Positions 12,540 through 24,481 of a stretch of 64,000 nucleotides of DNA are shown piece after piece. The translations under genes were made by a program, and so were the position numbers. The stretch's first letter is position 1; each line of letters begins with the position of its first letter. The notes beneath the pieces are model-generated. The model made no database searches, was not told the DNA's origin, and was given only the letters and a program-made list of their open reading frames with translations. This stretch comes from Voacanga thouarsii (lineage: Eukaryota > Streptophyta > Magnoliopsida > Gentianales > Apocynaceae), in contig JANUWF010001101.1 in NCBI GenBank assembly GCA_026120185.1, forward strand, positions 868,001 to 932,000, read 5' to 3'.

Positions 12540-12632
12540 AGCGAATTTTTGTAACTATAATTTTTGTGATTTCTATTCTGTTTGCAATAATGTTATAAAG
12601 ACCCCTTGTCAAAGTGATGGGGTGACATCTTA
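12540..12632 (+). repeat. orphan fragment resembling the right end of the 3898-10967 element
   Basis: GTTATAAAGA, then CTTGTC, then GATGGGGTGACATC near 12590-12630 matches the order of words in the right inverted repeat (GTTATAAAGATTC...TTGTCC...GATGGGGCGACATC). The terminal GGGGTGTTACA is missing. It is probably a remnant of a second copy of the family. Confidence 0.45.
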
Positions 12633-12792
12633 AATCAATTAATGTTAAATTTTTGTAGATGGAGTGTTATGCCTTCGGAAATAGAGGTTGTAAGATAGAT
12701 GTAATAGTATTGATGCCAGCACGAAGAAGAAGTTGGAGTGGGAAGCGAAGAAATGCCACACTAGAAGTAAAGTAGAGGAGTACCAATAGTGG

Positions 12793-13100
12793 TTAGGAAT
12801 GGTAATTAGGGAGGGGAGGCGGGTCAAGAATTAGAAATCTCAACTCTGTCTCTTCATTTTCCTATTTTAGCCCATCCTCGATATAGGAAAAGGTGGGGAT
12901 CCTGGGTCAAAGACAAAATAATCCATAATCCTAGCGTAATGGGGAAATGGGGGGCTAATAAGGCCAACTGGTCCTAAAATTATCTAGTTGGGCTTAAAAT
13001 TAAAAAAATAAAACAAAAAACTTGTAAAAAAATTAGTAAAACTCATTCATTATTAAAATTTAACATAATCACAATTTCAACACAATTTAACTCACAAGAT
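12793..13100 (+). mobile_element. hAT-type MITE fragment
   Basis: TAGGAATGGTAATTAGGG at 12793 is followed by GGGGAGGCGGGT and AGAAATCTC. This is the same layout as the ends of the elements at 21734 and 63913 (AGGRATGG...GGGG...AGAAATTTC). The right end was not found; the hAT transposase element begins at 13101 and may be inserted in it. Confidence 0.45.
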
Positions 13101-16100
13101 TAGGGTTGTCAATGGGTTAGGTATATCCAAACCCGGATCCATATCGAACCCATTTATAATGGGTTTGGTACTTCTGTTTTATGACCCAACCCAACAAAAT
13201 TGAATTACTCGGTTAGCCTAAATAATTGGGTCAAAGAATAGAACTACAATACTCGTATTTGTCTACCCTATTACTCGATTAATATAATATATTATATAAA
13301 ATATATATTACATTATATATATTTTTGTTTGAGAAATTTTACTAACCTATCACTACTAGCAGCCGGCAACCGCACCTCACAGTCCACAAACACTGCATTC
13401 GCTCACAGACACTACCCAAGTTTCATCTCTCTCAGTTAGATACTTCTTTCCACCCTTAATCAATTCCGCTACTTTTTTTCCACAGATTTAACTCAAAGAT
13501 CTCCTCTCTCTATTCTTTTTAGGTTAATGTTGTATATCTGAATGAAATTTTGCTTTCGATTATGAACTACAAATGGTGGAAGATAGTTTGGTTTCAATCT
13601 TTCAAAACTCTGTTAGTATGGTTTAAATCTTTTAAAACTCTATTCCTATGTTTGGTTTGGTTGTCTGGTTAGCTTTTTTATTTAGCTTGAACATTTAGAC
13701 AGACTTTGTAAGTCGAATATGGTGCTTGGAATGAATGTACACTTTCATTGAATATATCAACTTATCAATTACAACATTTTAATATTCCCCCAGTATAAAT
13801 TTTCAAGATTCACTTTAATTGAAATCCTTTACCATTGATGCAATTGATAAATATGTACTTATTCCTTATTTCTTCGTAATATCCTACTAATTATAGTAAC
13901 TTTTGTTATAAAAAATAGCTACTTTGTTAACATTGGTCGCAAAATTTGTAGTGAGATTAGATAGTACTGTGTAAAACCAATTGAGGTTCTATAAATAGAT
14001 GTTTCCCTTTTTTAGTACAAAGGAAGATGTATGCCTATTTGTAATATTTGTTACCTTATAGGATCCTAAAAAAGAGGAGTATTCAAGCTAAGGAAGTCAA
14101 GGAGAAGCTAAGAAATTTGCATTTGCCTATATCTACTCATTGAGAGAGTACTTACGTTTTGGCCAACTATCTAGACAATGGTTGCTCCCTATATAATGAA
14201 CCAGCCACTCCTGCCTTCTATTTGCTCTCAAGCAAAATCTATCAACTATGCATGGAAAATTAGAAAGTTCTTCCTTACAAAAATTTGGTTCTTCATTCTT
14301 TTATTCCTTTCTAGGAAACATATTAAGGCCCAAAGTTGAAAAAGAAAAAAGAAGAATTAAAGTACACTTTAATTGTAAGTCATATGCGTGCTTGAACATA
14401 TACATCAACTTAGATTAACTGTGCAGTAGACGAAATATTTTTAGTTTGGATGAATTATATTTTGATTATTTTGTATCTCTGTCTATTAATTCTGGTGCTT
14501 CTTTGGATTTATTAGAACAAATCTTGTAGTTTTTCTCTGTGATAAGATGTGGTTTTAGGGCTATTCCTACCACTTTTCAAGATTTGTAGTTTTTCTCTAT
14601 GGTCGAGGCTATAAGAAGGCAGATTGCTTATATATGTTGTTAAGATATCCATGTGAATAGTCATTCTTTATCAAAGTTCAATTTCTTTGTGCTTATTCTT
14701 GCTAAGTACTAGTTTGTCATCCAATTCTGTTCACATTTAATCTTAAAAACTCTTCACATTGATTGAGGTGTAAATTATATCTTATTATGTCTAATTTTGT
14801 TCCATGAAGGATGCTAACTACACCTAATGAAATGCCACATTCAGCTTCAAATGATGATCCTAATAACATGGTGGAGTCACAACTGCAAGATGGACCTAGG
14901 GAAGATGGTGGGACTTTAACCTCAAGGACAAGGAAATTGACTTCTGATGTATGTGATGAAATGTCAAGATTTACATCTCCTTCTTGAGAGGTTTTAGCTA
15001 AATGTAATTGGTGTAAAAAACAGCTTAGTAAGGCAAGTAGTGGTGGAACTACTCACTCAAAAAAACATTTCGAATGCTATCATCTAAGAAAATATAAGCA
15101 AGCAGGGCAAATGAATCTCATGAAGACAAAAAAATCATTAACTGATTCTGTTGAAGTTTGAAACTTTAAATTTGATCAAGAAAAGAGTAGAAGGAGTTTA
15201 GCAAAAAAAAAAAAAAAAAAATCATTGAGCATAATTATCCCTTTAATATGTGTGAGCATAAGGGGCTTGAGAAATTCTGCAACAGTTTGAATCCAAATTT
15301 CAACCTTGTCTCTCGAAACACAATAAGGTCAGATGTGATTGATTAGTATAAGGAAAAGAAGGAAAAGTTGTTGGATGATTATGCTTGTAGATTTATCCTT
15401 ACTATTGATATTTGGACATCTGACCATTCTAACATTACATACACTTGTTTGATTGCGCACTGTGTTAATGATAATTGGGAATTAAAAAAAGAAGATCATT
15501 GCGTACAGATCTATTCCTTATCCTCATGATGGTGAAATATTATTTAGATTTTATTAGTGATATTATCTTAGAGTGGAATTTAGATAAGAAACTGTTTTCC
15601 ATGGTTGTTGATAATGCATCTACAAATGATTCAATAGTTAGGCATTTGAGATCATGGTTGTGTGGTAAATCATGGCTTCCTTTAGTGGCGATTTATTTCA
15701 TGTTCGTTGTAGTGCACATATTCTTAACTTGTTTGTGCAAGATGGTTTGGTTTATATTGGTAATCCTTTCATAAAATTCTAGAAACTTGCAAGTATCTAA
15801 AAAGATCACCTCATGGCTGCTAAAAATATGAGTGTGCATTACAACAATGTAAGCTAAAAAATAAGAAGAAAAAAATGTCCTTGGACGTTAAAATTAAATG
15901 GAACTCTACTTTCTTAATACTTAATTCTACATTGCTTTTTTAAATGAAGCAGTTAGTTGACTTGCTCAAATTGATCAAAATTACAAAGTACAATCCAATT
16001 AAAGAGGAATGGAAAGCTTCTAGTTTAGTTCATGGTTGTTTGAAAATCTTTCATAAGGCTACTTCTCATTTTAGTGGTAGTTATTTTCCCACATCAAATG

Positions 16101-17543
16101 TATTCTTTCTCGATGTGTGTAGAATCCAACTCAAGCTAAAAGAATAAGGATCTAGTGATAATGCTTTTCTTAAAGCCATAGCTGATCTTATGAAAGAAAA
16201 GTTTGAAAATACTGGGATGAGTGCTATTTGTTGTTAGGAATTACTATTGTTCTTGATCCTAAATTTAAAATTGATTTGGTGGAATTCTATTATAATGAAA
16301 TATATGGTGATAATGTTTTTACTTATGTTGAGAGGATTAGGAGTGGTTTTCTTAAATTATACCTTGAATATAGTGGTCAGTTGGGATCTGATGCAATTAG
16401 TGCCAAAGTGATGGTAATTGAAATGTTGGGAATTGAAAATTGATGTGCTACATAGGTTTGAGCAATAGTACAGGACAACCAAGTCTTTTACGCTTTGTGT
16501 GTACCAAAAGGCTGAAATAGATCAATATTTGGATGGACCAGTCTATTTTAGGAATGACAATTTTGATATCTTAGACTAGTGGAAAATCAAATCTTTTAAA
16601 TATCCAACTATAGGAAATATGGCATGTGATATCTTAATTATTCCAGCCACAATTGTTGCATCAAAATTTGTATAGTGTTGGAGGAAGGATAATTGATGAG
16701 TAACATTCTTGTTTACTTCCTGATATTGTGGAGACATTGGTGACTACAAGTGATTGGATTGAATTATACAAAAAAAAAAAAAAAGGGAAGTAAGTCAAAG
16801 AATGCTTGTTACATTTTATTTTCTTATATTCAATTTTTTGTGTATCTATTGGCTGATTAATTTGCATTTTACAGGGTTAGTTGGCTCAGAAAATGTGGTA
16901 GATAGCTCTTTATTGACAAAAGCAGCAAGGACATCAATTTGATATGTAAATTTGTTTATTGAATTTATCTTTTGAAATTTATATTATATTTTAACTTTTT
17001 AAGTGATAACTAATATTTCTATTGTTTTTCATCTTTATTTAATTAGAGATATTCTTGAAGATCGTTGATGAAGAATGGGAAAGTTGAAGACAACTTCTTG
17101 GATGAATTGATGATATTTCGTTTTAGATTGTTATGTAATAGTTATGAATTTATAATATTTGGCACAGTTGTTGTAAACTATTATCTAATATTTAATCTCT
17201 AGTTTATATGTGTTTGTATGGAATTGTTATTTATAAACTTGGGCTATTCTTTTTATTATTGTAAACTTGATATTTTGAAATTCTTGGTATTATTGATATT
17301 TGGACTGTTATTCAATAGTGTGAAGAGTTTTTAAGATTAAATGTGAACAAAATTGTTTTAATGTTTTACAAAGGAATATTGTTCTTCAAGTAGGGTCTGA
17401 GTTCTGATATCTGCATACTCGAGTATGGAACTCTTTAAATCATATCCTACGAGCATTTGAGTTTGATCCGGTCTATGATTTGCTAATCGGGTCCAAATCT
17501 GAGATAGAGTGATCCAGACTCGATCCGACCCATTTACAACCCA
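13101..17543 (+). mobile_element. decayed hAT-superfamily DNA transposon
   Basis: Left end TAGGGTTGTCAATGGGTT and right end GACCCATTTACAACCC form imperfect terminal inverted repeats of hAT type, and a hAT transposase remnant lies between them. The 8-bp flanks (CACAAGAT left, AATAATAA-like right) do not match well, so the exact limits are uncertain. The interior outside the transposase is AT-rich and non-coding. Confidence 0.65.
14811..16800 (+). pseudogene. hAT transposase remnant (BED finger, RNase-H-like core, hATC)
   Basis: Fragments appear in hAT order across many stops. A BED-type zinc finger (CNWCKKQL ... HSKKHFECYH) is near 14998-15085. The RNase-H-like core is signalled by ILTIDIWTS (~15390-15420), DNASTNDSIVRHLRSWL (~15610-15660) and LGITIVLDPKFK (~16230-16270). 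The C-terminal dimerisation region (YPTIGNMACDILIIPATIVAS) is near 16600-16665. It would bind the element ends and excise it. The usual SESAF-type stretch after IPATIVAS is broken here, and several in-frame stops make the copy inactive. Confidence 0.8.
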
Positions 17544-17639
17544 AATAATAAAATTTCGTTCAATTGATTTTTGTACTAATTAGTGTAAAATTTACTATTA
17601 TTTTTCAAGGAAAAGGAATTTCAAATTTTAAGGGGACGA

Positions 17640-17847
17640 AAGTCACATTAGACGAAAGTTTTGTGGGGCTGTGTCCACGCAACCACATCCTGGTTTTGGC
17701 ATCCTCCTGCTTGGCCAGTCCTGCAGAGTCTCAACTCCCTACACAAAGCCACCCAGCATCTGAAACTTGAACTTAACATCCCCTCCACCACCACCCCCAC
17801 CAAATCCGGCCACCTCGCTACCCGGAACTAAAGGTTGCAACCAAGGT
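17640..17847 (+). other. possible host 5' exon with splice donor
   Basis: This short stretch is more GC-rich than its surroundings (GCCACCCAGC, CCACCACCACCCCCACC) and ends with AACCAAG|GTAAC, a good plant donor site. The next upstream feature of the PPR coding region, an acceptor-like CTTGCAG at 24373-24379, lies 6.5 kb downstream. It could be a 5'-untranslated exon of the PPR gene or of another transcript. Transcript data would be needed; sequence alone gives weak support. Confidence 0.25.
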
Positions 17848-19017
17848 AACAATTGGAATTGAATTGAATCTGTATTTCATAAAAAAAGGAATTGATTTTT
17901 ATGTCTGTTTTAGAGGATTTCTGTTTGGAGTTGCTGAATTCTTGGGGGTTTGTTGTGGGATTATGAATTGATGAATAGTGAAAATTTCTTTTTCCAAGGA
18001 TTTATTGGTAGAAGTGTATTGTGGTTATGTTGCTCAAGCGGCATGAAATTATTCATTGCATAGTTTAAGTAGACTTTGTACTTAATGCTTCTGTACAATA
18101 GAGTACTTTACTGGAGATTTGCTAAGTTAGGGTGTACCGACATTCAATCTTAATTAGTTAACTCACAAGCCCCCGAAAAAAAAAGAAAAAAGAAAATGAA
18201 GAAAATAATATTGCTAGTTTGAGAGTGTGGCAGTTTGGGAGATTTGGACAAAAACGAAAAGAAGAGAAATTTTAATGAGAAAAGAAAATAACAGAAAGTG
18301 GGAGAACTTTTCTCTAGGTCATGGTGAGTTCATGGATCCCTTGAAAGTTAGAAAAGACAGATTTTTATGTAAAACTATTTCTAATCCACTAGAGAGAAAA
18401 ACTGTTGGACCATTGAGGTCCAACTTGTCTTCCAGTTCTTTTCTTTTTTCACTTTGTCTTCAAATCTTTTCTTTTCTATCCAAATCCTTCCAACCAAGCA
18501 AGAGGAAATAAAAGAAGCGAAGAAAATAGAATGGGAGGTGCAATTTGGGGAAAGAAAGAAAGGAAATGGAAACAAAGTTTAAACTCTTTTCCGTTTTGGG
18601 AGTTTTGTTAAGAGGGAAAAGAAAAAGAAAATGGGAGAAAAATTGGGAATGCATGAGGAACTAGGGGTAGCTTCCTCTTGCAATAGAACTTCACTACTTT
18701 AGAATTTTTGCCTCAAGTTTGGGGATTGTTCAAGAGAAAGAAAAATAGGCTGTTCAGTAGCCTGTGAACGGTAAAGAGGAGAATGAGAGGAAAGAAGAGG
18801 AGGGAAAAATGATAGGCAATGGCTGACAAGAATACACCAAATAATTCATAGTGTTGGATTAATTGATTGCTGAAAAGAAAGAATCATTACTAAGTATTTA
18901 TAATGTTAAACATCCCAAAAACCAAATCTTAATGAAACTAGAATATCTTCTAAAGACATAATACTCTTTACTTCTTATGACAGTAAGGACTCTAAATAAG
19001 ACTCAAATACTAAAAAT

Positions 19018-19191
19018 TAATTAAACAAAGGCTAAGACTAAATCCTGTAAATTCCAGCAACTAAATGACCAAAATAACCTTCACACTTAAGAACATAATA
19101 ACAAGTAATTAAACAAAGACCCAGAGTAAATCCTGTAAATTCGAGCAACTAATTAAATGACCAAAATAATCTTGACACTGAAGAACATAGT
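19018..19191 (+). repeat. ~88-bp tandem duplication
   Basis: Two adjacent copies share TAATTAAACAAAG, TAAATCCTGTAAATTC, AGCAACTAA, ATGACCAAAATAA and GAAGAACATA-type ends in the same order with scattered substitutions and one short insertion. Confidence 0.8.
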
Positions 19192-20329
19192 CATTAATGA
19201 AAATCCTTGAAATAAAGAATCTAACACCTCATTGAGAACTATTAACTGTCTGCATACGATCTAAAGCATTCTCATAACATACTTGAAAGGAATCTAGATA
19301 AGTTTCCTGGGATGTTTTTCAGAGCTTAATGGATATAAATTGAGAGAAATGCATTTTGTAACTTAATTTACAGGTATAATCCTTCAAAGTTAGAAGAGGA
19401 ATCTTTATTTTAGAACTTTGCGGTGAAACTTGGTATTTCATATGTTTAAGCACCTTTTTTCTCCATTTTGTTCCTTTTCTTTCTGCTTTTGGAGAGAAAA
19501 CATTTAAAATATTTTAGACCATATTTTCTTTTCTTTCTTAAACTCTCAAACAGAAGAAACCTTCCTTGTTACTCTTAATATGTTTTCTTTTTCTCTCCCA
19601 TCCTTCCGACTAAAATAGCTGTAGAAAGGAGATGAGACAACAATTTGAGGAGGAGAGGAAAGGGAATATAGGAATTCCTCTCTGCTGCCATTGGAGTTTT
19701 GGAAAGAAATGAAAATGATCCTCTATTTGGCAGTCAAGAGGAAAAGAAGAGAAAAGATCCTTTTCTTTTGTAGCATGAAGATTTTGAAGATGACAATCAG
19801 GTAAGGTCTGCCTTCCATCATGTCTTGTTTGGGAGAGAGAAAAAAAAAACAGAGAATGTATAATGCTTTTGGAAGGATAGAAAAGATAAGAAAAGAAGAG
19901 AAGTGGGAAGAAATATTCCAGTTTTCATATTCAGGGAAATTCTCATAGTAAGGAAAGAAGGGAAATAAGGAGAAAAGACCTAAGCATTTATTTAAAAAAT
20001 CGTTTACTTTTCCAAATTGGAAAGAAATAGACGGAAAATGAAAGTTTCAATGAACTTTTGAAATTACAAAGTTTGCCAAGAAGGTTGAACTTATCGAAAG
20101 GGCATATGTGAGCGGTTTTAAAAAATTACTTCTTCACTTTGTCTTCCAATTCTCAATTGAGAAGCAAAACCATTTGAACCTTTCTTGTCTTTCCTTTTAT
20201 CTCTTTAGTAGGCATGACCGAATGAGAAGATAGAATGAAAGAAGAAAAACATTGGTGAGAGATATGAAAAGAAGAGAAAGGAGAGATTTTTTTCCCATGC
20301 TTTTTCTTAGTAAAGAACGAGACGAAAGA

Positions 20330-20332
20330 TTG

Positions 20333-20389
<57 letters not shown>

Positions 20390-20390
20390 T
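20330..20390. repeat. (TTA)n microsatellite
   Basis: About 20 uninterrupted trinucleotide units of ATT. Confidence 0.95.
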
Positions 20391-20860
20391 TATTTTTAAT
20401 TTGGGGGTTTAGCAAGAAATGAAATGAAAAGATACTTTGAAAAGTTACTTTACAAATTTATTGTTTTACGGGTGTTATATGGTAAACTCAACTTTATGGT
20501 AACTTTAGCATTTTAAAAAAGTTCTATTAGAGACTTTTCATTTGCCGTCTGTTTCTCTCCAATTTGGAGGGAAGAAAATATTCTGGGCTTTAGAAGGATC
20601 TCATCCAATTTGCTACTTTTTTAGTGACAAACCTAACAACAAAGGACATGCTTATGGTGATATTCCCTTGATAAAATTCCTCATAGGGAAAAAAACTTTT
20701 TTGATGTGGTTTAACTTATCTTGAACATTTTTGATTGCCTATGCAATGTCCTCTATGACCACTGTTAGTTGAGAAAATGAAGCATGAAGTCAACTTTGTC
20801 AGGCTAATTTTAGGATATACTGTGATTGTGTGACATCTGGACTTTAAATGTTTTCTTATA

Positions 20861-21115
20861 CTCCTTCTGTCCGGATTTGAACATCCTATTTTGACTTAGC
20901 ACAAAGTTTTAGGAGAACATTTAACTATGGGTAAGTTACCACTTAGCACAAAGTTTTTGTAGTGGGACCTATGGATTAGTGGCGTTTGTATCCTTTAAAT
21001 AGAGAAAGTTAGTTGTGGAAGTTTAAAGGAAGAATATGTTCATTTTAAGAGAAGGACATTCATTTCTAGGCATTTCAAAATAGAAATGTGAACATTCAAT
21101 TCAAGACAGAGGTAG
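20861..21115. mobile_element. Stowaway/mariner-like MITE
   Basis: Left end CTCCTTCTGTCCGGATTTGA and right end, reverse-complemented, CTACCTCTGTCTTGAATTGA, form imperfect terminal inverted repeats. Both ends are flanked by TA (20859-20860 and 21116-21117). The length of 255 bp and the CTCCNTCNGTCC-type terminus fit Stowaway-like MITEs mobilised by plant mariner transposases. There is no coding capacity. Confidence 0.65.
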
Positions 21116-22264
21116 TACTATTTTAGATCCCTTGAGTCATTGAGTTTTGCAAGTGTTCAGTTTGATGTAATGATATAATTTTCTGAAAATCATTGTTGAT
21201 GTACAGATTTCCAGAAACTAAACAATCTTTGTACTTTTATTCTGTTGCAGACTATTTATTTTTGAGAGATTGTGAATCACTTAAGTTATTGGATTTGTTT
21301 CACAGGATATGATATCCTGCGTCATTTCACTATTTGCTAATTTGATACTATGACAATGATTCATATTTCTTTTTTTCTTGTAAATGATTGTGTGAATATT
21401 TTTGTTGAAAGAAAAGAAAGGTTTGTAAATTGTGCACGAGTCACTAGTTGGAGAACTGGAAGTGACTGACTTACCAGTCAACTGGTCACTCACTTGTCCA
21501 ACTATTTATAAGATGCTTTTCTACTTCTGTCTCAAAGTGGATGTGCTGTAAACTACCTTTGATGCTAAATCTGAGTAACTATGATGCTTCATCTAAGTTA
21601 TTATGTGGCTGCAGTTCATGGTTTCCCCTTTTTCAAGACAACTCCTTCCAATGATTGGCTAGCTAGCTTAAGTTAGACACTTTCTTTTAACTCTCAACCA
21701 ATATGGGGTTGCCCTGTTGTTTCTTATTTCACTCAGGGATGGTAGCTGGGGGCGGATGGCTGGGGACTAGAAATTTCGGCCCAATGCTGTTTTCCCTCTT
21801 TTCCTTATCGCCGCCACCAAGAAAGGCAGGGATTCCAGCCCCCAAAGTGGGGGTTCATCGGGCCAACCAGGGAAAAAATTTCCTCAAATGGATGTAAAAT
21901 TGAAAAATAAAAGAGAGAAAGGGGGGGGGGGGGGATCTTGTAGGGAAAAATGTTATTTTCATTAATTCCACCATAAAGACAATTCATAACCAACCCAACA
22001 ATCAGATGACAAGCCAAAAAATTAACAAGTCTCCATTAAAAGCAGTAATTTTTTCTTTTTTTTTTTTTTTGGTGCATAAAATTTTTGAGGAATATGATTA
22101 GACAGAAATATTTGGCTCCACAAATCATATTCTCTTATCAGCTTGTTCTATTCCAAATTAGACAAATGATTCTCAAAGGAACAATATCAAGAAAACATGC
22201 ACTTTGTGAAACAATCTATTCCAATTAGGCAAATCAGGTAGCCTCTAATTCTAACAAAGTGAAA

Positions 22265-22450
22265 ACAAACCATACAAACAAAACAAACAAAAACTAAGCC
22301 TTAATCCCAAGAAATTTGGGGTCGGCTATATAAACCAATACAGGGCTATGTGTGGTCATTCACATGAATCCTCTTCCTCCACTTTCTATCCACCGTTAGA
22401 CTTTCATCTAAATCCAACAGAGATATATCTCCTCTCATCACTTCCCTCCA
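22265..22450 (-). mobile_element. Au-SINE-like retroposon tail
   Basis: On the minus strand: GGATTCATGTG, then TATATAGCCGACCCCAAA, then GGGATTAAGGCTTAG, then a T/G-rich tail (TTTTTGTTTGTTTTGTTT). This order (GATTCATGTAGCCGACCCC, TGGGATAAGGCTT, TTGTTGTTG tail) is the hallmark of Au-type plant SINEs. The tRNA-related head was not recognised, so the 5' limit is a guess and the copy may be 5'-truncated. It lies inside the hAT element, so it inserted there or was carried by it. Confidence 0.55.
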
Positions 22451-22470
22451 TATATATATATATATATATG
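22443..22470. repeat. (TA)n microsatellite
   Basis: Short alternating TA tract beside the SINE-like tail. Confidence 0.9.
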
Positions 22471-22569
22471 AAATCAAACCAATAGAGAGAAAAAAAAAAA
22501 AAAAGATCTAAACAAGCAAAAGCTTCAAGCGAAAATAGTTCCAATCCACACAAGTGAAGCTTCAATGGA

Positions 22570-22571
<2 letters not shown>

Positions 22572-22623
<52 letters not shown>

Positions 22624-22642
22624 ATACACACACACACACACA
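22572..22642. repeat. (TA)n(CA)n compound microsatellite
   Basis: Roughly 50 bases of alternating TA followed by an alternating CA tract; it creates spurious low-complexity reading frames. Confidence 0.95.
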
Positions 22643-22820
22643 TGCACATATGCATATAATATAAAATAAAAATCTGTGCCGGCCGGGGATGATGCAATGC
22701 CCGCTCTTGGCTCGCCCTTGAGGGATAAGGCCTGTCGTTGTCCCCATCCCCACTTAAACTGGGGAATCCGTGGCCTGAGCCCCTGGTTTAATGGGCTAAA
22801 TTGCCATCCCTAATTTCACC

Positions 22821-24481
22821 ATAGCAGTCTAATCAAGAAAGTGTCTGTTTTCAGCAAAGAGGCTCCAATTGACAGCACAATTACAATACTTGGATTTGCT
22901 TTTGTGGTGATGTAAGGAAGGTTAAAGATCCCATGTTGGTTTACACTTAAGGAAATGTTTAACTTAGAAAGTTAGGGCCACTCTTCAGTGTCAGGCACCT
23001 TTTCAATGGCAAAACACTGTGTCTTAACGTGCCAAATTGCAAGTCTCTCATATGACCTCAGACTAATTCTAGGATTAAAAGATGATGCCATTGTAGGAAC
23101 CTTTTAGGGAAGCAGATACTTCCTAGCTAGGGGTGCTTTACGGGTGTCTTGAAGGCACGCTAAGATTCCTGCATGAGTTATAAATTTAGGAAGTCTTAAA
23201 GATTGGAGCATGCATTTCATATGTGAAATGCCATTTAACATGCAGAACATGATATCCATAGGCCAAAATGGGCATTTTTTGAGGAGTTGAGATTAGATCC
23301 TAATATCAGCACCCAGTGCCCAGGCCAAATCCTAGTATCAACACTCTATGCTTGGAATGTTGGTTTGAATCATTACTTGTCTGATAATTTAGCCACATTA
23401 GAATTTTCCATATTATATTTAGTGCTAGAGTAACTTTATATTTGGAGCTCTGATGATTTCAAACTGTGAGGGCACTAGGAAAACTAAGACCTCTTTTGTT
23501 TTTCTCTCTTCTCCTTATTCCAATTCTTTCTTTGTTTTCTTGTATAGGTAGGATAAGGGGAAGAAGATGGTGGTAAGGAATGTCTAATGATTTTTTTTTT
23601 TAATAATTTTTTTGGGTTTGGTTGGTGGAGTTTCTGTATAGCAATAAGATGGCCTTTCTGCTTCTTTTGTTGTCTGTCATGCATCCAACTGGTTTCTCCA
23701 TTTATTTTGTTTTGTTTCATGGTTTCATTCTTATGTTGTCATGATGGGTGCTTGATACAATATGGGGCTTTTAAGTGTTCTGGAGAAGCATTGCTATCCT
23801 ATCCTAACATTTGTATGTTCATAGGGAAAAAGTTGGCATTTCAAGGCACACATATACAGTTGCTCTCTTTGATGGTAAACTTTTACCTCGGGGATATTCT
23901 GATTTTTTATCAGTAAATTTGGTGATCCCTATTATTTTCCAAGTATGCCTCTGCTAGAGTTTTCAAGGATTTAGATTCCTCATTGGATGTTAGTGCTCCT
24001 GTGTGCAAGTTTTAGTGCTCTTACTTTTTCAAGGTTTTGACTTTTGGTTTTATTTGATGATTCTGTTTTCTAAACTCATCTCTTTCAAAGCATATGATAC
24101 CATCTGGTTCATTGCTATATTTTTGCTATATTTTAACATTCGTACCAGTTTGTTTCTTTAAAATCACTTTTTACTCTGTCCCTCCTCCCCACAAAAGAGG
24201 GGGGAAAAAAATAAATAAAGAGAAAAAGTAAAAGAAAGATGCGAGAAATTTGAGTTCTTATATTGAATGGATTTAATAGTTTTCCTTCTCTGTTTGGTGT
24301 AGATGTTCTCTGGCCATTAATTGAAATGGGAGATAAAACTTTTGGATTTGAGATCAAAGGGGTGCATGTGAATCTTGCAGCTGAGAGTATTGATTTTCAT
24401 CCTGATTAGTTTGAAACATTGATGGAAATGTTTGAATCCTTTGACATGAGAATTCTGTCGTAGAAGTGACCTAAAAGTGAA
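22821..24481. other. 1.7 kb upstream of the PPR gene, no other gene recognised
   Basis: Unique AT-rich sequence. An acceptor-like CTTGCAG ends at 24379, about 100 bp before the PPR start codon, which would fit an intron in the 5' untranslated region. No clear TATA box could be assigned with confidence. Confidence 0.45.

Larger units (their letters stand above)
17848..20860. other. 3 kb of purine/pyrimidine-rich non-coding DNA
   Basis: Long tracts rich in GAAAAG/AAGAGAAA and their complements, no ORF with family motifs. It contains the tandem duplication at 19018 and the trinucleotide repeat at 20330, listed separately. Confidence 0.6.
21734..22812. mobile_element. hAT-type non-autonomous element with 8-bp duplication
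   Basis: Ends CAGGGATGG and (right) CCATCCCTA form short hAT-type terminal inverted repeats. Flanking octamers ATTTCACT (21726-21733) and ATTTCACC (22813-22820) match at 7 of 8 positions, the duplication length expected for hAT elements. The 1.08-kb interior has no transposase. It contains (TA)n and (CA)n tracts and a SINE-like tail at 22265. The left end shares CTGGGGACTAGAAATTTCGG with the element at the right window edge. Confidence 0.75.

Noticed and set aside
13101..17551. 8-bp target duplication for the hAT transposase element
   Set aside because: Flanks CACAAGAT and AATAATAA do not match; the exact ends may be eroded, so no duplication is claimed.
20197..20415. Minus-strand ORF with a poly-Ile run
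   Set aside because: Translation of the (TTA)n microsatellite.
22404..22753. Minus-strand ORFs rich in Ile-Tyr repeats
   Set aside because: They are translations of (TA)n and (CA)n microsatellites inside a hAT MITE, with no family motif.
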